Shown here: one piece after another, positions 20,462 to 31,199 of the stretch
How positions within the stretch are numbered: position 1 is the stretch's first letter
How the letters are laid out: each line of letters starts with the position of its first letter
From: Bathynomus jamesi
Lineage: Eukaryota; Arthropoda; Malacostraca; Isopoda; Cirolanidae
Length of the DNA: 64,000 nt
Direction: 5' to 3'
Assembly: GCA_023014485.1 (NCBI GenBank)
Contig: JAJOZX010006153.1
Span: 186,001 to 250,000 of the forward strand
Translations under genes and position numbers: made by a program
The notes under the pieces: generated by a model
What the model saw: the letters and a program-made list of their open reading frames with translations, nothing else
The model's database searches: none
Told to the model about the DNA's origin: nothing

Positions 20462-20557
20462 TTAACCCTTTAAGGACTGAAGATGCCAATTGCTAACGTT
20501 TCAAATACACGCATTCATAACTTAACCCTACAAAAAATTCAGGGCTTAAAGAGTTAA
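20462..20557. mobile_element. 88-bp piggyBac-like MITE, copy 2 (TTAA duplication)
   Basis: Same 88-bp length and ends as at 8798-8885 (CCCTTTAAGGACTGA; right end AGGGCTTAAAGAG). TTAA at 20462-20465 and 20554-20557. LINE ORF2 reading breaks at the left TTAA and resumes at the right one. Confidence 0.88.
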
Positions 20558-20639
20558 AAGTGCAGATAGGGACTTTATAATTGAATACCATATTAAAGGT
20601 TAGAAACTTTTTGACAACGATAACAGTGGTAAAATGGGA

Positions 20640-21299
20640 GGGTGTTTCAGGAGGAAAGGTCAATACTTCGGGAGGTGATAGTATCGGTCATTGTGAGAAA
20701 AAAAGTTCATATGAACATGTGTCTAATTCTGAATGGTTACGGAGATAGAGCTGTTTGAATCTGATGCGCGCGCAGCTCTTCCCCTCCCTCCCCCCCGGTG
20801 GTCCCATTCAATGGCCACCAAGGTCTCCAGACCTCTCTCCGTTAGATTATTGTTTGTGGGGGTGGATGAAAAGTCAAGTTTACAAAAGAAAGGTGGATAC
20901 ACGAGACGAATTGCTCGCGCGCATTTTGGATGCTGTTGCCCTCATAAAGGAACGTCAAGATCAACTCAGACGAACAACACGCGATCTTCGCACACGAGTT
21001 GCAAAGTGCATTGAGGTTGACGGTAGGATTTTCGAAAATGTATTGTAAACTGTAACAAATTTGTCATTTCTGTATCTGATACCATTCAAAATGCCAATGT
21101 TTAAACATTAAATGTTAGAAACAGTAATTGGTTTCTCTTTCTTGATTACCATTAACAATGCTTTTGTAGTTGTAGATTCAAACAGCGCTATCTCCGTAAC
21201 CATTCCGAATTAGACAATGTTCATATTACCTTTTTTTCTCACAATGACCGATACTATCACCTCTCGAAGTATTGACCTTTCCTCCTGAAACACCCTGTA
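20640..21299. mobile_element. Mariner-like element with roughly 120-bp inverted ends, internally deleted
   Basis: Left GGGTGTTTCAGGAGGAAAGG onward and right inverted form ending AAACACCCTGTA agree over about 115 bp (GATAGTATCGGTCATTGTGAG shared). Only the carboxyl part of the transposase remains. Inserted in the endonuclease part of LINE copy 1. Confidence 0.88.
20755..21048 (+). pseudogene. Mariner-like transposase, carboxyl part
   Basis: IQWPPRSPDLSPLDYCLWGW is the third catalytic Asp block; the rest (VDTRDELLARILDA, VAKCIEVDGRIFENVL) is typical for the end of this family. The helix-turn-helix and first two Asp blocks are gone. Frame open to the stop at 21046-21048. Confidence 0.85.
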
Positions 21300-22315
21300 T
21301 TGTAAAGAAAATCTTTGCCCAGTTCAAAAGATGGTTAATGCCAACGACCAGTTAAATATAATTATTTCGGAAATTAACGCTATTAACTTAATCTTTAATT
21401 TTTGGGTTGTATATAGACCTCCTCACAAGGTGTAGAATTAGATGTTGAAATTTTATATTTTAAGTAACATAGTTACGCATAAGGAATCAGTTATTGTCGG
21501 GGATTTTAACTTCCCCAAATATTAATTTCATTACCTTAAACAGCGATGCTGTGGGTTTACGTTTCATAGATTTTCTACAAGATAATTTTGTTTTCAAAAA
21601 GTATTATACCCAACACACCGTGAGAATATTTTGGACTTGGTTTTAACAACAAATAGTTTTAAAGTTCAGAATGTAGACGTCGAAGAAAGTTTCTAGAATA
21701 GCGATCATAGTACAATACGCTTTTCGGTTAATGTTAAAACTTGTAGGGAATTAAATAACTTCATGGTGTCTGATTTTAGAAGAACAAATTTCGATGATTT
21801 TAGAGCTTCATTAATTAACTTTAATAAATTGTAATGGACTGTTAGCGGTATATAGTGTTCTTAGCATGTGGGATAATTTTAAGAATATATTCATAAATTT
21901 AAACGAGGGCTGTCTACCAAGCAAAGTTAAGAGAGCTGAATTAAATGTGCAGCCTAAGTGGTGGAATACGTAGGAATAGAGGAAAAGCAATCGCAGACAG
22001 AAATGTAGGCTACAGGATTTATTAAAGGGATCGTGCGCAGCAGCATCACTTTCATACTTGTATAGATTTAATTTAGTGCTAAACGTGATTTTAAAATTCA
22101 AGTAGCTCGTGAATGTAAAGAAAATCCTAAGAAATTTTATGATTACGTCAGAAGTAGAAATTTCTTGAGGGACAATATTGGGCGACTGGGAGACTCCGGT
22201 GGTAATTTAATTAATAATTGTGGGGTGATAGCGATAATTTTAAATAAATTTTTAAATCAGTTTTTACAGTTGAATATACTTCTTTTATTCCAGAGGCTGG
22301 TAATATGCTTAGTGA

Positions 22316-22535
22316 TGTAAATCATGTAGGCTGACCATATTTCCTTGAGACAAAAACGGGACATTGGGATGGCAAAAAAGGGACGGGGGTTATGTAATAT
22401 TCTGTATTCATGAAAAAGTAAGTACATAAACATATTGAGCTTACAATTATTCTTCAGTGACAGGGACGGCCAGGAAATATAAAACAAACGGTACTGTCCC
22501 GTTCAAAACGGTATGTATGGTCAGCCTATGTAAAT
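22316..22535. mobile_element. hAT-like MITE (TAGGCTGACCATA ends)
   Basis: TAGGCTGACCATA at 22327 and its complement TATGGTCAGCCTA ending at 22528 bracket about 200 bp. TGTAAAT occurs at 22316-22322 and 22529-22535; the left copy is 4 bp away from the TIR, so the exact 8-bp duplication is not certain. Inner ACGGGAC/GTCCCGT arms pair as well. The element lies in LINE copy 1. Confidence 0.7.
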
Positions 22536-22802
22536 GGGACTTTTTCACTGCTTACTGACATAACTGTTTATACTGAAAAGATTCCTCACTGTGTTGAAAA
22601 GTTAAAAATTAACAAATCAGTTCCAAATCATTTTTACCCAAAGAACCTAAAAGAGTTAAAAAATGAAATATTTGATCCTTTAGTTCCAATATTTAATAAA
22701 TCCTTATCGCAGGGTGTTGTTCCCTTGGATTTTAAATTGGCTAATGTCATTCCAATCTTTAAAAAAGGGGACAAACAACAGGTGGAAAACTATAGGCCTA
22801 TT

Positions 22803-22922
22803 ATAAAAATAAAAACCCACTCTAATAGACAGAGTTTATTTCCACCCGAGGAGGATGCCAGTGGGCATCGAAACTGTTGTGGAAACAAACTCTGTCTATT
22901 AGAGTGGGTTTTTATTTTCATA
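22803..22922. mobile_element. Fold-back element inserted in LINE copy 1
   Basis: Arms of about 42 bp (AAAATAAAAACCCACTCTAA and onward) pair across a 30-bp centre that itself holds GATGCC/GGCATC. TATAGGCCTATTAT stands both just left (about 22791-22804) and right (about 22963-22976), so the whole insert is about 160 bp with a 14-bp direct repeat. No coding sequence. Confidence 0.65.
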
Positions 22923-23106
22923 TTTTGACCTTCACGTAGAAAAAAGTGAAGTTTTTTGCATTTATAGGCCTATTATTCTAACTTCTATGATTGAAAAGTT
23001 TTTAGAAATACTCGTAGTTATTAGAGATCGTATAGTCGAGCATCTTCATAGCAATAACACTGTGCAACAATTTTTTGTTTATGTTGATTTTTCGATCTTT
23101 TCTATA

Positions 23107-23460
23107 TAGTCTAGGATCTGGCCCAGAGTTCGTATAAATTTCTGGGTGCAGAGGTTTTGACGACTGATCTAGGCTAATTTTGGGGCACAGAATCGAATTT
23201 TTCCATGCCATCGCACCAAATTGGTGCGAAAGTGGTCAAAATGGCAAAAATTGGCAAAAATTGCAAAATTTTATCAGTTTTTCGTATTTTTGTCATATTC
23301 TTGATTTGAAAAACTTTTTAAGGGCAATTTTTTGTTTGAGAATATGTTTTTGTAACACTGCTGCCTGAACCAAGAAAACTGACAAAAATGTCAAAAAATA
23401 ACAGCAAAAATAGTAAAAAATTAGTGAAAAAATAGCCAAAATATAAAAAAATAGTACTAA
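23107..23460. repeat. Left terminal inverted repeat of the Academ-like element
   Basis: Starts TAGTCTAGGATCTGG and pairs with 30545-30914. It contains the palindrome GCACCAAATTGGTGCGA (23212-23228), also present in the right TIR, and an inner A-rich part with repeated GGCAAAAATTGG-type text. Confidence 0.8.
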
Positions 23461-23893
23461 TTTTATGTTATTCTTAGGCTTGCTTGTTGTAAAATGCTTG
23501 AACTTCTTATAGAATCGATCTATTTGATTTCTTTAGAGTAACTGAGTCATATATATTGTGTTTCAGGTTTAGTATTAGTAGTAGCTACAAATTGAGGATC
23601 CCTGTATTCATTATGTGATTCAACAGATGATAGATCGTGGTAAGTAATAATCGAATTGAATATTTAAAACATAAATATAAAAACCAATAATGTTACAGAT
23701 GAATTTTTATCGTGACCCGACAATTCAGCGCCGGACAATTCAGCGCCGGACAATTCAGCGCCGACAATTCAGCGCCGACAATTCAGCGCAAAGACAATTC
23801 AGCGCAAGACAATTCAGCGCAAGACAATTCAGCGCGAAAATACCAACAAAGAAGAAGAAAGAACAAATCCAGAGGGAAGAGAGGCTTGCAAAT

Positions 23894-23938
23894 GTTAGGT
23901 TAGGTTAGGTTAGGTTAGATTAGGTTAGGTTAGGTTTC
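23894..23938. repeat. Telomere-like (TTAGG)n array
   Basis: Eight TTAGGT-phased units with one variant (TTAGA), the canonical arthropod telomere repeat, inside the left half of the MULE-like element. Confidence 0.9.
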
Positions 23939-24029
23939 TAGTTTTTGAAATAAAATCTTAATTTTAACAATTCTAACAAATTTTGTTTTTTTAAATAAAA
24001 TTTTAATAATTATACTCCTTTGAATTTTA

Positions 24030-24125
24030 TCTCCGATTTGTCACTCCTTCGTTATGTCACTCCTTCGTTACGGTATTTATGTCACTCCTTTGTTATGTCA
24101 CTCCTTTGAAATGTCACTCCTTCGA
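24030..24125. repeat. Short tandem repeat, unit about 16 bp
   Basis: Five to six copies of TGTCACTCCTTCGTTA with variants (CTTTGTTA, CTTTGAAA), directly left of the nested 1000-bp element. Confidence 0.8.
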
Positions 24126-24143
24126 TACAGACCGAATTTAGCA

Positions 24144-25151
24144 TATATGACGCGTTCGGTGGAGAAGGGGCGAACGCAACATTTTCGAATTATGCCACAA
24201 AATGCAGTTAAAGTTTGTAAACTTTAAACCTTTGTATTTTTCCGGTTTATTGAAATGTTGTATGAATTTGAACACATATTTGAGTAAAATATTGTCGTGT
24301 AATATGTCGATATAATAAAACGCCAAGAAATTTTACAATATTATTTATTGATAGCTTCTGATGTTAACTGGTGTAATCCATTATTTGGTCCTCTTCGTCG
24401 AATGTTGTATTACCTGCTTCAACTGTTTCGGTTTCTTCCAGTTCCTTTAACAATCTTGTATAATAGTTCACTGCAGTTGCAGGCATTAGGTCTGATAATT
24501 CTTTGAGATCTTTTATTTTTTCCTTAGTTATTGGCAGCAATTGGGAATACTTTGGTCGCAGTGTCTGCTGGCTAGATTGAATAAACTGACACTGTAGGAT
24601 TTTTTCCCTTTCTGCAGTCTGACGGGATGGCTATTATCTGGGGTTGTGCGGTATGCAGTAGATATTACGTAGCCTTCTTTGTGTTGAAAGTCAAATATTA
24701 ACTTTCTTGCATCTGTAAATTTAGTAGTTGTTGATTTCCTAATGACAATGCACGTTTTTAGGACGTCAAAATCGAGAAAATCAGCCTGTTTCATTTCTAC
24801 AACTAGGAAGCGCTGCGAAACGGCTGTAGTTATGGCCGTAACATAATCTTTTTTGGTGTAAATAATATTGCTGTAATTATTTTTTATATTTTGTTCAATT
24901 TGGCCAAATTGAACATCACAGGGCATTGTCGAGTGACCAGAAAGTAGATAGATGTGTTCAATGTGAAGCAATGATGCGGAGTGAATTTCTCTGAGATACA
25001 TTAAAACCTAAATTTTACCGTGAAAGAGTGCACACTAACATCTAATTTTTTGCATAGGTAAAGCAAAGGTTTTAAAGGATAATTATACGACAAAAAACTC
25101 ATTTTTCGAATTTTGTGGCGTTCGCCCCTTCTCCACCGAACGCGTCATATA
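24144..25151. mobile_element. 1000-bp TIR element nested in the MULE-like element
   Basis: TGACGCGTTCGGTGGAGAAG at 24148 and the inverted form ending at 25147 pair over about 30 bp and then imperfectly further in. TATA flanks both sides (24144-24147, 25148-25151). It carries a remnant of a transposase-like gene on the minus strand, so it is probably a deletion derivative of a larger autonomous element. Confidence 0.85.
24528..25001 (-). pseudogene. Carboxyl part of a transposase-like protein (DUF7869-type, tentative)
   Basis: 157 residues, open to the stop. The text HIYLLSGHSTMPCDVQFGQI, followed by a helical stretch and VVEMKQADFLDFD, is the pattern of the last part of a repetitive arthropod protein family in which an upstream part carries the acidic catalytic residues. 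Only the end is left, within the 1000-bp TIR element. The family name is from memory and tentative; the TIRs support a transposon origin. Confidence 0.5.
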
Positions 25152-25424
25152 TAAATATACAAATTTTTCTCTTTTTATTTATTGCGATTTATTTTTATTA
25201 TTTTTAACTAAACTTTTAACTGTACTGACTTGCGCTGAATTGTCTTGCGCTGAATTGTCTTTGCGCTGAATTGTCGGCGCTGAATTGTCGGCGCTGAATT
25301 GTCCTGCGCTGAATTGTCGGTGCTCCAATTTTTATATGTATAGAATAGAACCAGTTTATTATAATTGCAATTTCAAGAAGTCTTAGTATATTTTATTTTT
25401 TCAGGATGTACTGTATGTCAACTT

Positions 25425-28400
25425 ATGCCAGAAAAGAAGCATAGCTCAAACCTTGGTAAATGTATCTTGTGTCAGAAGAACAAACGCCCAAGTGGAGAGA
25501 AATATTTGAGCAGCGGAGAACATGGAATAAAAAATTTGCTTCAGTTGGCTTCTGCGTACCCAGATGATGACAGAAGCAAGCGTTTGAAAGCTCTTACTGA
25601 GAGTCAGACTCCTTATATCCAGTATCACAGCACTTCGTGCTATGCAGCGTATAAAAAGTTCGTTGAACGTAGCCAGAAGTCTAAAAATGCTGGATCTGAA
25701 CCCTCCGATTCCTCCTTTGGGGAAGCATTAACTCCTCCAGAAAATAGTTCAAGCAAAAGGATTAAAACACAGCATATCAAGGATATGAAAGTGTGTGTAT
25801 TTTGTGGTTCAGCTCGAGTGAAATTGAAAGGTGGAAACATTGACCATGATTTGTTTCGGATATGTACTCCAGGTCGTGCCCAAAAGTTATTGAGTTATGT
25901 TCACTTGTTCCAAGACGATGTTTTTACCAGAGTAGCGATGTTGAACGAATACAAAGATGTATTCGCTGCAGATGTATTCCTATTCTATCATAATAATTGT
26001 ATAAAGAAGCATTTTGCAGCCTATGATCGCAGAATAGAGACGATTTTGGAAAACAGACAGCAAGAAAATGAAGTTATGGGTCCTACTGACATGGTTCAAG
26101 AAGCGTTTAATGATGTAGTCTCAAAAATAGACTTCACAAGCTGTGGATACAGTGGATACTTGAGACAAGAGATCAATAAAAAGCTGAACCAGGATGAATC
26201 TATCAGTAACTATTTGGTTAAGAGCCTGCTTATAGACAAATTTAAGGACACCATTTATTTTACATATCCTAGCAACAAACGAAAATCCCAGATGGTTTAT
26301 TCTGTCCAGATTGAGAGTGCAAGAATTGTTGAAACTTTGCGGAAATCATCTGTCGAAAACGTCGCTAAGGAGACTAAGGAAAGAGTTAAAAACTTACAGT
26401 TTTGGTTTACGCTCTAGCTATTGTGATCCAAACGATCTTGATCTAGCCTTAAAACGCTTCCAAAATGAACGTCCTCCAATATGGATAGAATTTTTTCAGC
26501 ATTTGTTTTCCACCCGGAATGTATCAGATAACAACAATCAGTTAATGCTGAAGTGTGACACTATCTTCCAGATGTTTTACATCCTTCATAATGGTTTGGA
26601 GCCCACCCCATTGCATGTCGGATTTGCTCAAACTATACATAACCTGTCACAGTCTAAAGATCTTATTGAAATTGCAAACAAACGGAGCATTTGTGTAGGA
26701 TATCAAGAAGCTCGCAAAATAAATTTTGCACTAGCAAAACGTACAATATCTTTATGTGGTTCACATAGAGTTCCAGTTCCTCCAGTATTTGATCAAAACC
26801 ATCCAATTCAAGCAGCAATGGATAATTTTGACACCTTGGAAAATACCTTGTCTGGAATTAGTTCGACACACAATGCGGTGCTAGTTTTATTCCAAAATGC
26901 TCCATTAAGCTCTGCACCAACACAACAGCATACTAATAAGATCAGTGAAGCTCCAGAGTCAACCCTCCGGCTTGGCAAGTTACAAAGCCTTCTTCCTTGC
27001 CAAGAAATTATCTCGATTTGACCAAGACATGAACGAGGTACAATAAGTCAAGATTTCCAAGTCTCTGAATACAAGGCAAACGATCATTTACTAGAGACTG
27101 TTAATCTCGACCATTTCCTGTGGTTTGTGATGCGATACAAACATAGAACAACCACAATACAGGGCTCTTCAACTAACTCAAATACTGATAATGATGACTT
27201 TGTTCCAAGCTTTGTTGCTGTCAAAAGCCCTTTTGTAGGAGATAGCTTGAAGCCTACAACTATTGCGTTCACTCCCATACTGCCATACAAAGCAACTGAA
27301 TTTGATACCATTTTTACAACAATGATTAACTTTCAGGACGTGCTTAAGCAGCAGAATAAGCCATACGGTGCACTGTGGTGTGATGAAGGAGTTTATGCTA
27401 TTGCGAAGGGAATTCAGCTCCTGAAAAAAGATCTGTTCAGTAATTTGTTCAACGGATTGGGTGGATTTCATTTTGAGAAGATTGTACTCGCTTGTATTGG
27501 ATCTTATCTTCATATATCGGGAATTGAATCTGTTTTGGTTGAAAGTGAATGTTTCGGTCCAGACACAGTAAAATCCGTTATGAATGGCAATCATTATGTG
27601 AGAGCCAAGCAAGGATTATCTTTCGTGCACGAAGCAATAAGAAGCATTATGTTCGATGGGTTTTTGAGTGTCGATGAACAACGTAACTTATATCAAGATG
27701 CTGCAACTAAAATTTCAATTATGGTTGCAGAACAAGAGCAATGGGACGACTTTAAGTCTTCGATATATACTCTGTCTCAATCCTTTCAACAATATATAAA
27801 GCAGAGGTCTGAGAGTAATGAAAACTTTCATTACTGGTATCATTTTACCAATAGATTGTATCCAATCATCAGAGATTTAACCTACTCAATGCGGGCAGGT
27901 GATTGGTCACTATTTCTTTCTTCCATACAGAGATCAATCCCACTTTTCTTCCCCTACAATAGAACCAACTACGCCAGATGGGCACCAATCTTCTTTGAGG
28001 ATTGTTTAAACCTTGAGATACATTTTAATAAGCCTGCAAAAGTGTCCGGAGGATTAATTGGCTTTACTCGGAGAAAGGAAACAGTGGCACTGTGGAATAT
28101 TATTAAACATGAGAAGGACTTATATTCTTCACAAATGAGAGGTTCCGGCCAGTTTGAAAATCGTGACGAGTATGATATTCATCATGAATACTCCAAGAGC
28201 CATGCCTTATCGAGCTCCAGTAATGTCCAAGCTATTCAACAGTACATTTACAAAGTTGGAAACACATTGAGCAAAACATTAGAGGGCAAACCATTCAGAA
28301 ACATTGCTACCGGTGAAGAGGATAAAGAGGCTTATACATATCACATTACTTGCCTGGAGAGAGGAGATGTTGCTTACAAGAATTTCAAAACCGAACGGCT

Positions 28401-29963
28401 TGAGAAAAAAAGCAGAAACTTTGTTTGCAGCAATTAAGAGGCAAAAACCCGCAACAGCGAGGAACACTTCCAGGAAACGAAAGGAATATGACATAAAAAG
28501 AAACCATTGCAGCACTGAACTACATTGCATTTGCTCAGCTCAGGGAATTTCCATTGAATTAATTACTTTTCCATGAAATTACACCTCTTCCATTTTCTCT
28601 TGTAGACAGTGATGGTTTTTTGAAGAAATCTAAGAAATCGGAATTGGGATCGGAACTTGAAAAGAAACTGGGTGAAGACCTCCCATTGTTGTTAGAAGGG
28701 AATGATGCAATGATCATAGATTTTATGGCTCAAGTAAGGAAATTCCCGGTGAAAAAAGCAATGTTGAAAACATTTGGTGAATTTGCACAATCACTTTTAA
28801 ATATGTTTTTGAGTATGGGATCCAAGTCAACCACAACTCATATCTTATTTGAAAATTACAAGGCTTCAAGCATCAAGACTGGAGAACGGATGAGACGATC
28901 AATTGCGCATTCGAAAATACAAATTTCCATAACATCATCTGAGCAGAGGCTTCCAATTGACTTCAACAAGTATTGGAGTTCCACAGATAACAAGGCAAAC
29001 TTCCAAAAATATTTTGTCGGCTTTTTCATGGAAAACTACCATGGAGATAAAGTAATTGTACTGGGAGGTGGTACTCTTGAAAAACCTGAAGTTTGTGTCC
29101 AATTCCAAAATGGGAAGGTCTGCGAAATTCCTGAGCTTTGCTCTTCACAAGAAGAAGCAGATGACAAAGTGATGTTACATGTAAACTATGTGGTGGATAA
29201 AGCAACGCCTGGTGGTGGAGCTACAGTTTCGGTAGCTACCAGTGATACTGATATCTTTGTGTGCCTCATCTACCATTTAACAAAATGGATTGAGCATGGC
29301 CTGAAGGAATTATGATTTGTTAAAGGCTCTGGAACAAGTCGCAAAATCATTCCTCTACATGGCTTGCATCAAAAGCTTGAAAACGATTTGATCCAAGTTT
29401 TACCTGCCTTGCATGCTTTAACTGGCTGTGACAGTGTTAGTAAAGTAGGCACAAAATCTAGTGCACTGAAGCAGTCAAACTACTTTCATGAAATTAAGGA
29501 CTTTGGCAAGGAACCACTTACAGAGGAAATAATCGAAGGTGCCGAAAACTTTCTAGTTCATTGCATCAAACCCAAGTCAAAATCCATATCATTTGATCAA
29601 TTAAGATCTGAGCAATACTACAAAACTGGGGACAAAATCGATTTTACTCAGCTTCCTTGCTCTTCAAAAAGTATTAGACTGCATATTAAACAGGCATATC
29701 TTCAGTGCAAACTTTGGCTTGACTCTCCATATGGTTCCATATCTGAAAATTTAAATCCACTTGACTATGGTTACGTAAAGTCTGATGAGGGACTTTTGGA
29801 ACCTCAACTAAACGATTACCCAGATAAACCTCAGGATTTGATTGAACCTTGCAACTGCAAAACCTGTACCAAGAGGTCAAAATGCCCTTGCACTGCGTCA
29901 TCCATACCATGCTGCTCATTCTGCAAGTGCAATCAAAGAACATGCCAAAATCCTAACGCCTGA
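25425..29963 (+). pseudogene. Academ-like transposase with two Cys/His clusters, PIN/FEN1-like nuclease region and Cys-rich tail
   Basis: About 1500 residues without introns. The first in-frame ATG is at 25425, 22 bp after a splice-acceptor-like TTTTATTTTTTCAG. Order: cluster CILCQ...YHSTSC (25468-25640); cluster CVFCG...YHNNC (25795-26000); a long middle (26311-28437) with NFQDVLKQ and RTNYARWAPIFFEDCL; HEITPLPFSLVDSDG near 28575; the nuclease-like region MIIDFMAQ (28710), FENYKASSIKTGERMRR (28849), EEADDKVMLH (29154) and SDTDIFVCL (29242); PALHALTGCDSVSK (29404); and a Cys-rich tail CNCKTCTKRSKCPCT (29850). The nuclease blocks follow the FEN1/XPG order of acidic residues. Breaks: frameshifts near 26400, 28425 and 28560, and TGA at 27019 and 29313. 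Otherwise well kept. Confidence 0.7.
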
Positions 29964-30544
29964 ATTTCAGCAGGTAACTGAGTAAAATTACAGATGAACA
30001 AATCTGTACATTGTACTTCTGTTTCATTTTCATGGTGTCGGAAGATGATAACACAAAAGCCATAGTGCTTTTATTTGTAAATAATGTTTCAATAAAAGTT
30101 TCAAATAAATAAAAAAGAGAACAGAAAAACAAAAAAAAAAAATGGCTTAGCCCATTGCCGTGGTGATGCACTGGGAAGATGCACCTGAGTGACGGTAACA
30201 CTCTTTCTCAATCACATAAGCGGCCTTGACAGTTTTTGTCATTTTTGCCAAACTCTTTGTCACTTTTGCAAGATTTTCAGTCAACTTCATCATCAGAAAT
30301 AATACATGATCTTATCTCACAGTCTTTTACAACATGCAAACCTAAGAGTTTTATAAAATTAGCACTATTTTTTATATTTTATCTATTTTTTCAAATATTC
30401 TACAACCATTTTTAATCATTGTAACCCAAAATTTAGACATTTGTACATGTTTTTGTGTTAGAAAATTTTAGTAGAGCTATTAATATCTAATTTCTATTAA
30501 TATCTAATTTCTTACTTCGATAAGATTGGTTAGAGCTAGTTTAT

Positions 30545-30914
30545 GCACCAAAATAGCCAAAATTTCATTTTTGCGATTTTTTGACAATATTTACTAAATT
30601 TTTTACTATTTTTGCTGTTATTTTTTGACATTTTTGTCAGTTTTCTTGGTTCAGGCAGCAGTATGTTACAAACACAGATTCTCAAACAAACAATTGCCCT
30701 TAAAAAAAATTTCAACTCAAGAATATGACAAAAATACGAAAAACATGAAATTTTGCCATTTTTGCCAATTTTTTATCATTTTGACCACTTTCGCACCAAT
30801 TTGGTGCGATGGCATAGGAAAATTCGGATTCTACGCCCCAAAATTAGTCTAGATCAGTCGTCAAAACCTCTGCACCCAGAAATTTATACGAACTCTAGGC
30901 CAGATCCTGTACTA
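30545..30914. repeat. Right terminal inverted repeat of the Academ-like element
   Basis: Pairs with 23107-23460. The 580 bp between the gene end and this TIR are AT-rich, with an A-tract at 30132-30143 and no further gene. Confidence 0.8.
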
Positions 30915-31199
30915 ATATGTTTCTGCCACGCTGATTACAGATTTCGCATCGGTTTTGCTCGAAAAACTAGTTTTTATGATATGGTCAAATTTAGAAATCT
31001 TACTTTTTCGCCATTTTTAAGGCATTTTTCTGAGATAGCAAAATTAATTTCAAATGCAAAATTCAAAATGTCCCCAAAACTGGGGCTTATTAGTAATGTT
31101 TTTATTGGTTAAGGCCCATTATTAAATATTTGTACACGTTTGGTTTCTTATTTCTGTTTATAAAATGACTTTTTGTATTTTTCAGATATTTAGAATTAT

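Larger units (their letters stand above)
19440..23072 (+). mobile_element. CR1-clade LINE, copy 1 (old), left part; continues at 33264
   Basis: An old copy read in many frames, with ORF1 and ORF2 in the right order. It is broken by a piggyBac-like MITE (20466-20553), a mariner-like element (20640-21299), a hAT-like MITE (22327-22528), a fold-back (22803-22922) and finally at 23072 by a 10.2-kb nested block. Reverse transcriptase text stops after VIRDRIVEHLHSNN and resumes at 33264 with NKSCLANLF, showing the block is an insertion. Confidence 0.85.
20296..23072 (+). pseudogene. CR1 ORF2 (endonuclease-reverse transcriptase), decayed and interrupted
   Basis: Endonuclease start FFNARSVRNKFNEFKALV, then after the MITE the frame resumes (DRDFIIEYHIKG). 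Next come, after the mariner-like insertion, NFWVVYRPP and a GDFN-like block near 21500; linker with ENPKKFYDYV near 22120; and reverse transcriptase fingers (DFKLANVIPIFKKGDKQQ, YRPI) near 22730-22800. Many stops and frameshifts. The palm motif with the catalytic Asp pair is not present in this part. Confidence 0.75.
23702..25335. mobile_element. MULE-like TIR element with mirrored GACAATTCAGCGC repeats
   Basis: AATTTTTAT at 23702-23710 and 25327-25335 is a 9-bp duplication around 23711-25326. Each end is a ladder of GACAATTCAGCGC units with variable linkers; the linker order on the left is mirrored on the right with one unit fewer. Inside are a TTAGG array (23894-23938), a short tandem repeat (24030-24125) and a nested 1000-bp element. 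It has no transposase of its own. A 9-bp duplication and long TIRs point to Mutator-like elements. Confidence 0.75.
23107..30914. mobile_element. Academ-like DNA transposon, 7.8 kb, with roughly 360-bp TIRs
   Basis: 23107-23460 is the inverted copy of 30545-30914. Examples of shared text: AGGATCTGGCC, GAGTTCGTATAAATTTCTGG, GCACCAAATTGGTGCGAAAG, AACTGACAAAAATGTC. ATA stands on both sides (23104-23106 and 30915-30917), a 3-bp duplication as known for Academ. It encodes one long protein (25425-29963) with XPG/FEN1-like nuclease features and a Cys-rich end, the combination described for Academ. A MULE-like element is nested between the left TIR and the gene. Confidence 0.75.

Noticed and set aside
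22845..22885. Possible hammerhead-ribozyme core in the centre of the fold-back (GAGGA, hairpin, GAAAC)
   Set aside because: The core is off by at least one invariant base, has an extra base before stem II, and only two of the three stems can form.
23709..23840. Regular repeat with variable linkers resembling a small CRISPR array
   Set aside because: Eukaryotic context, linkers of 1-3 bases only, and an inverted copy at the other element end; it is a transposon terminus.
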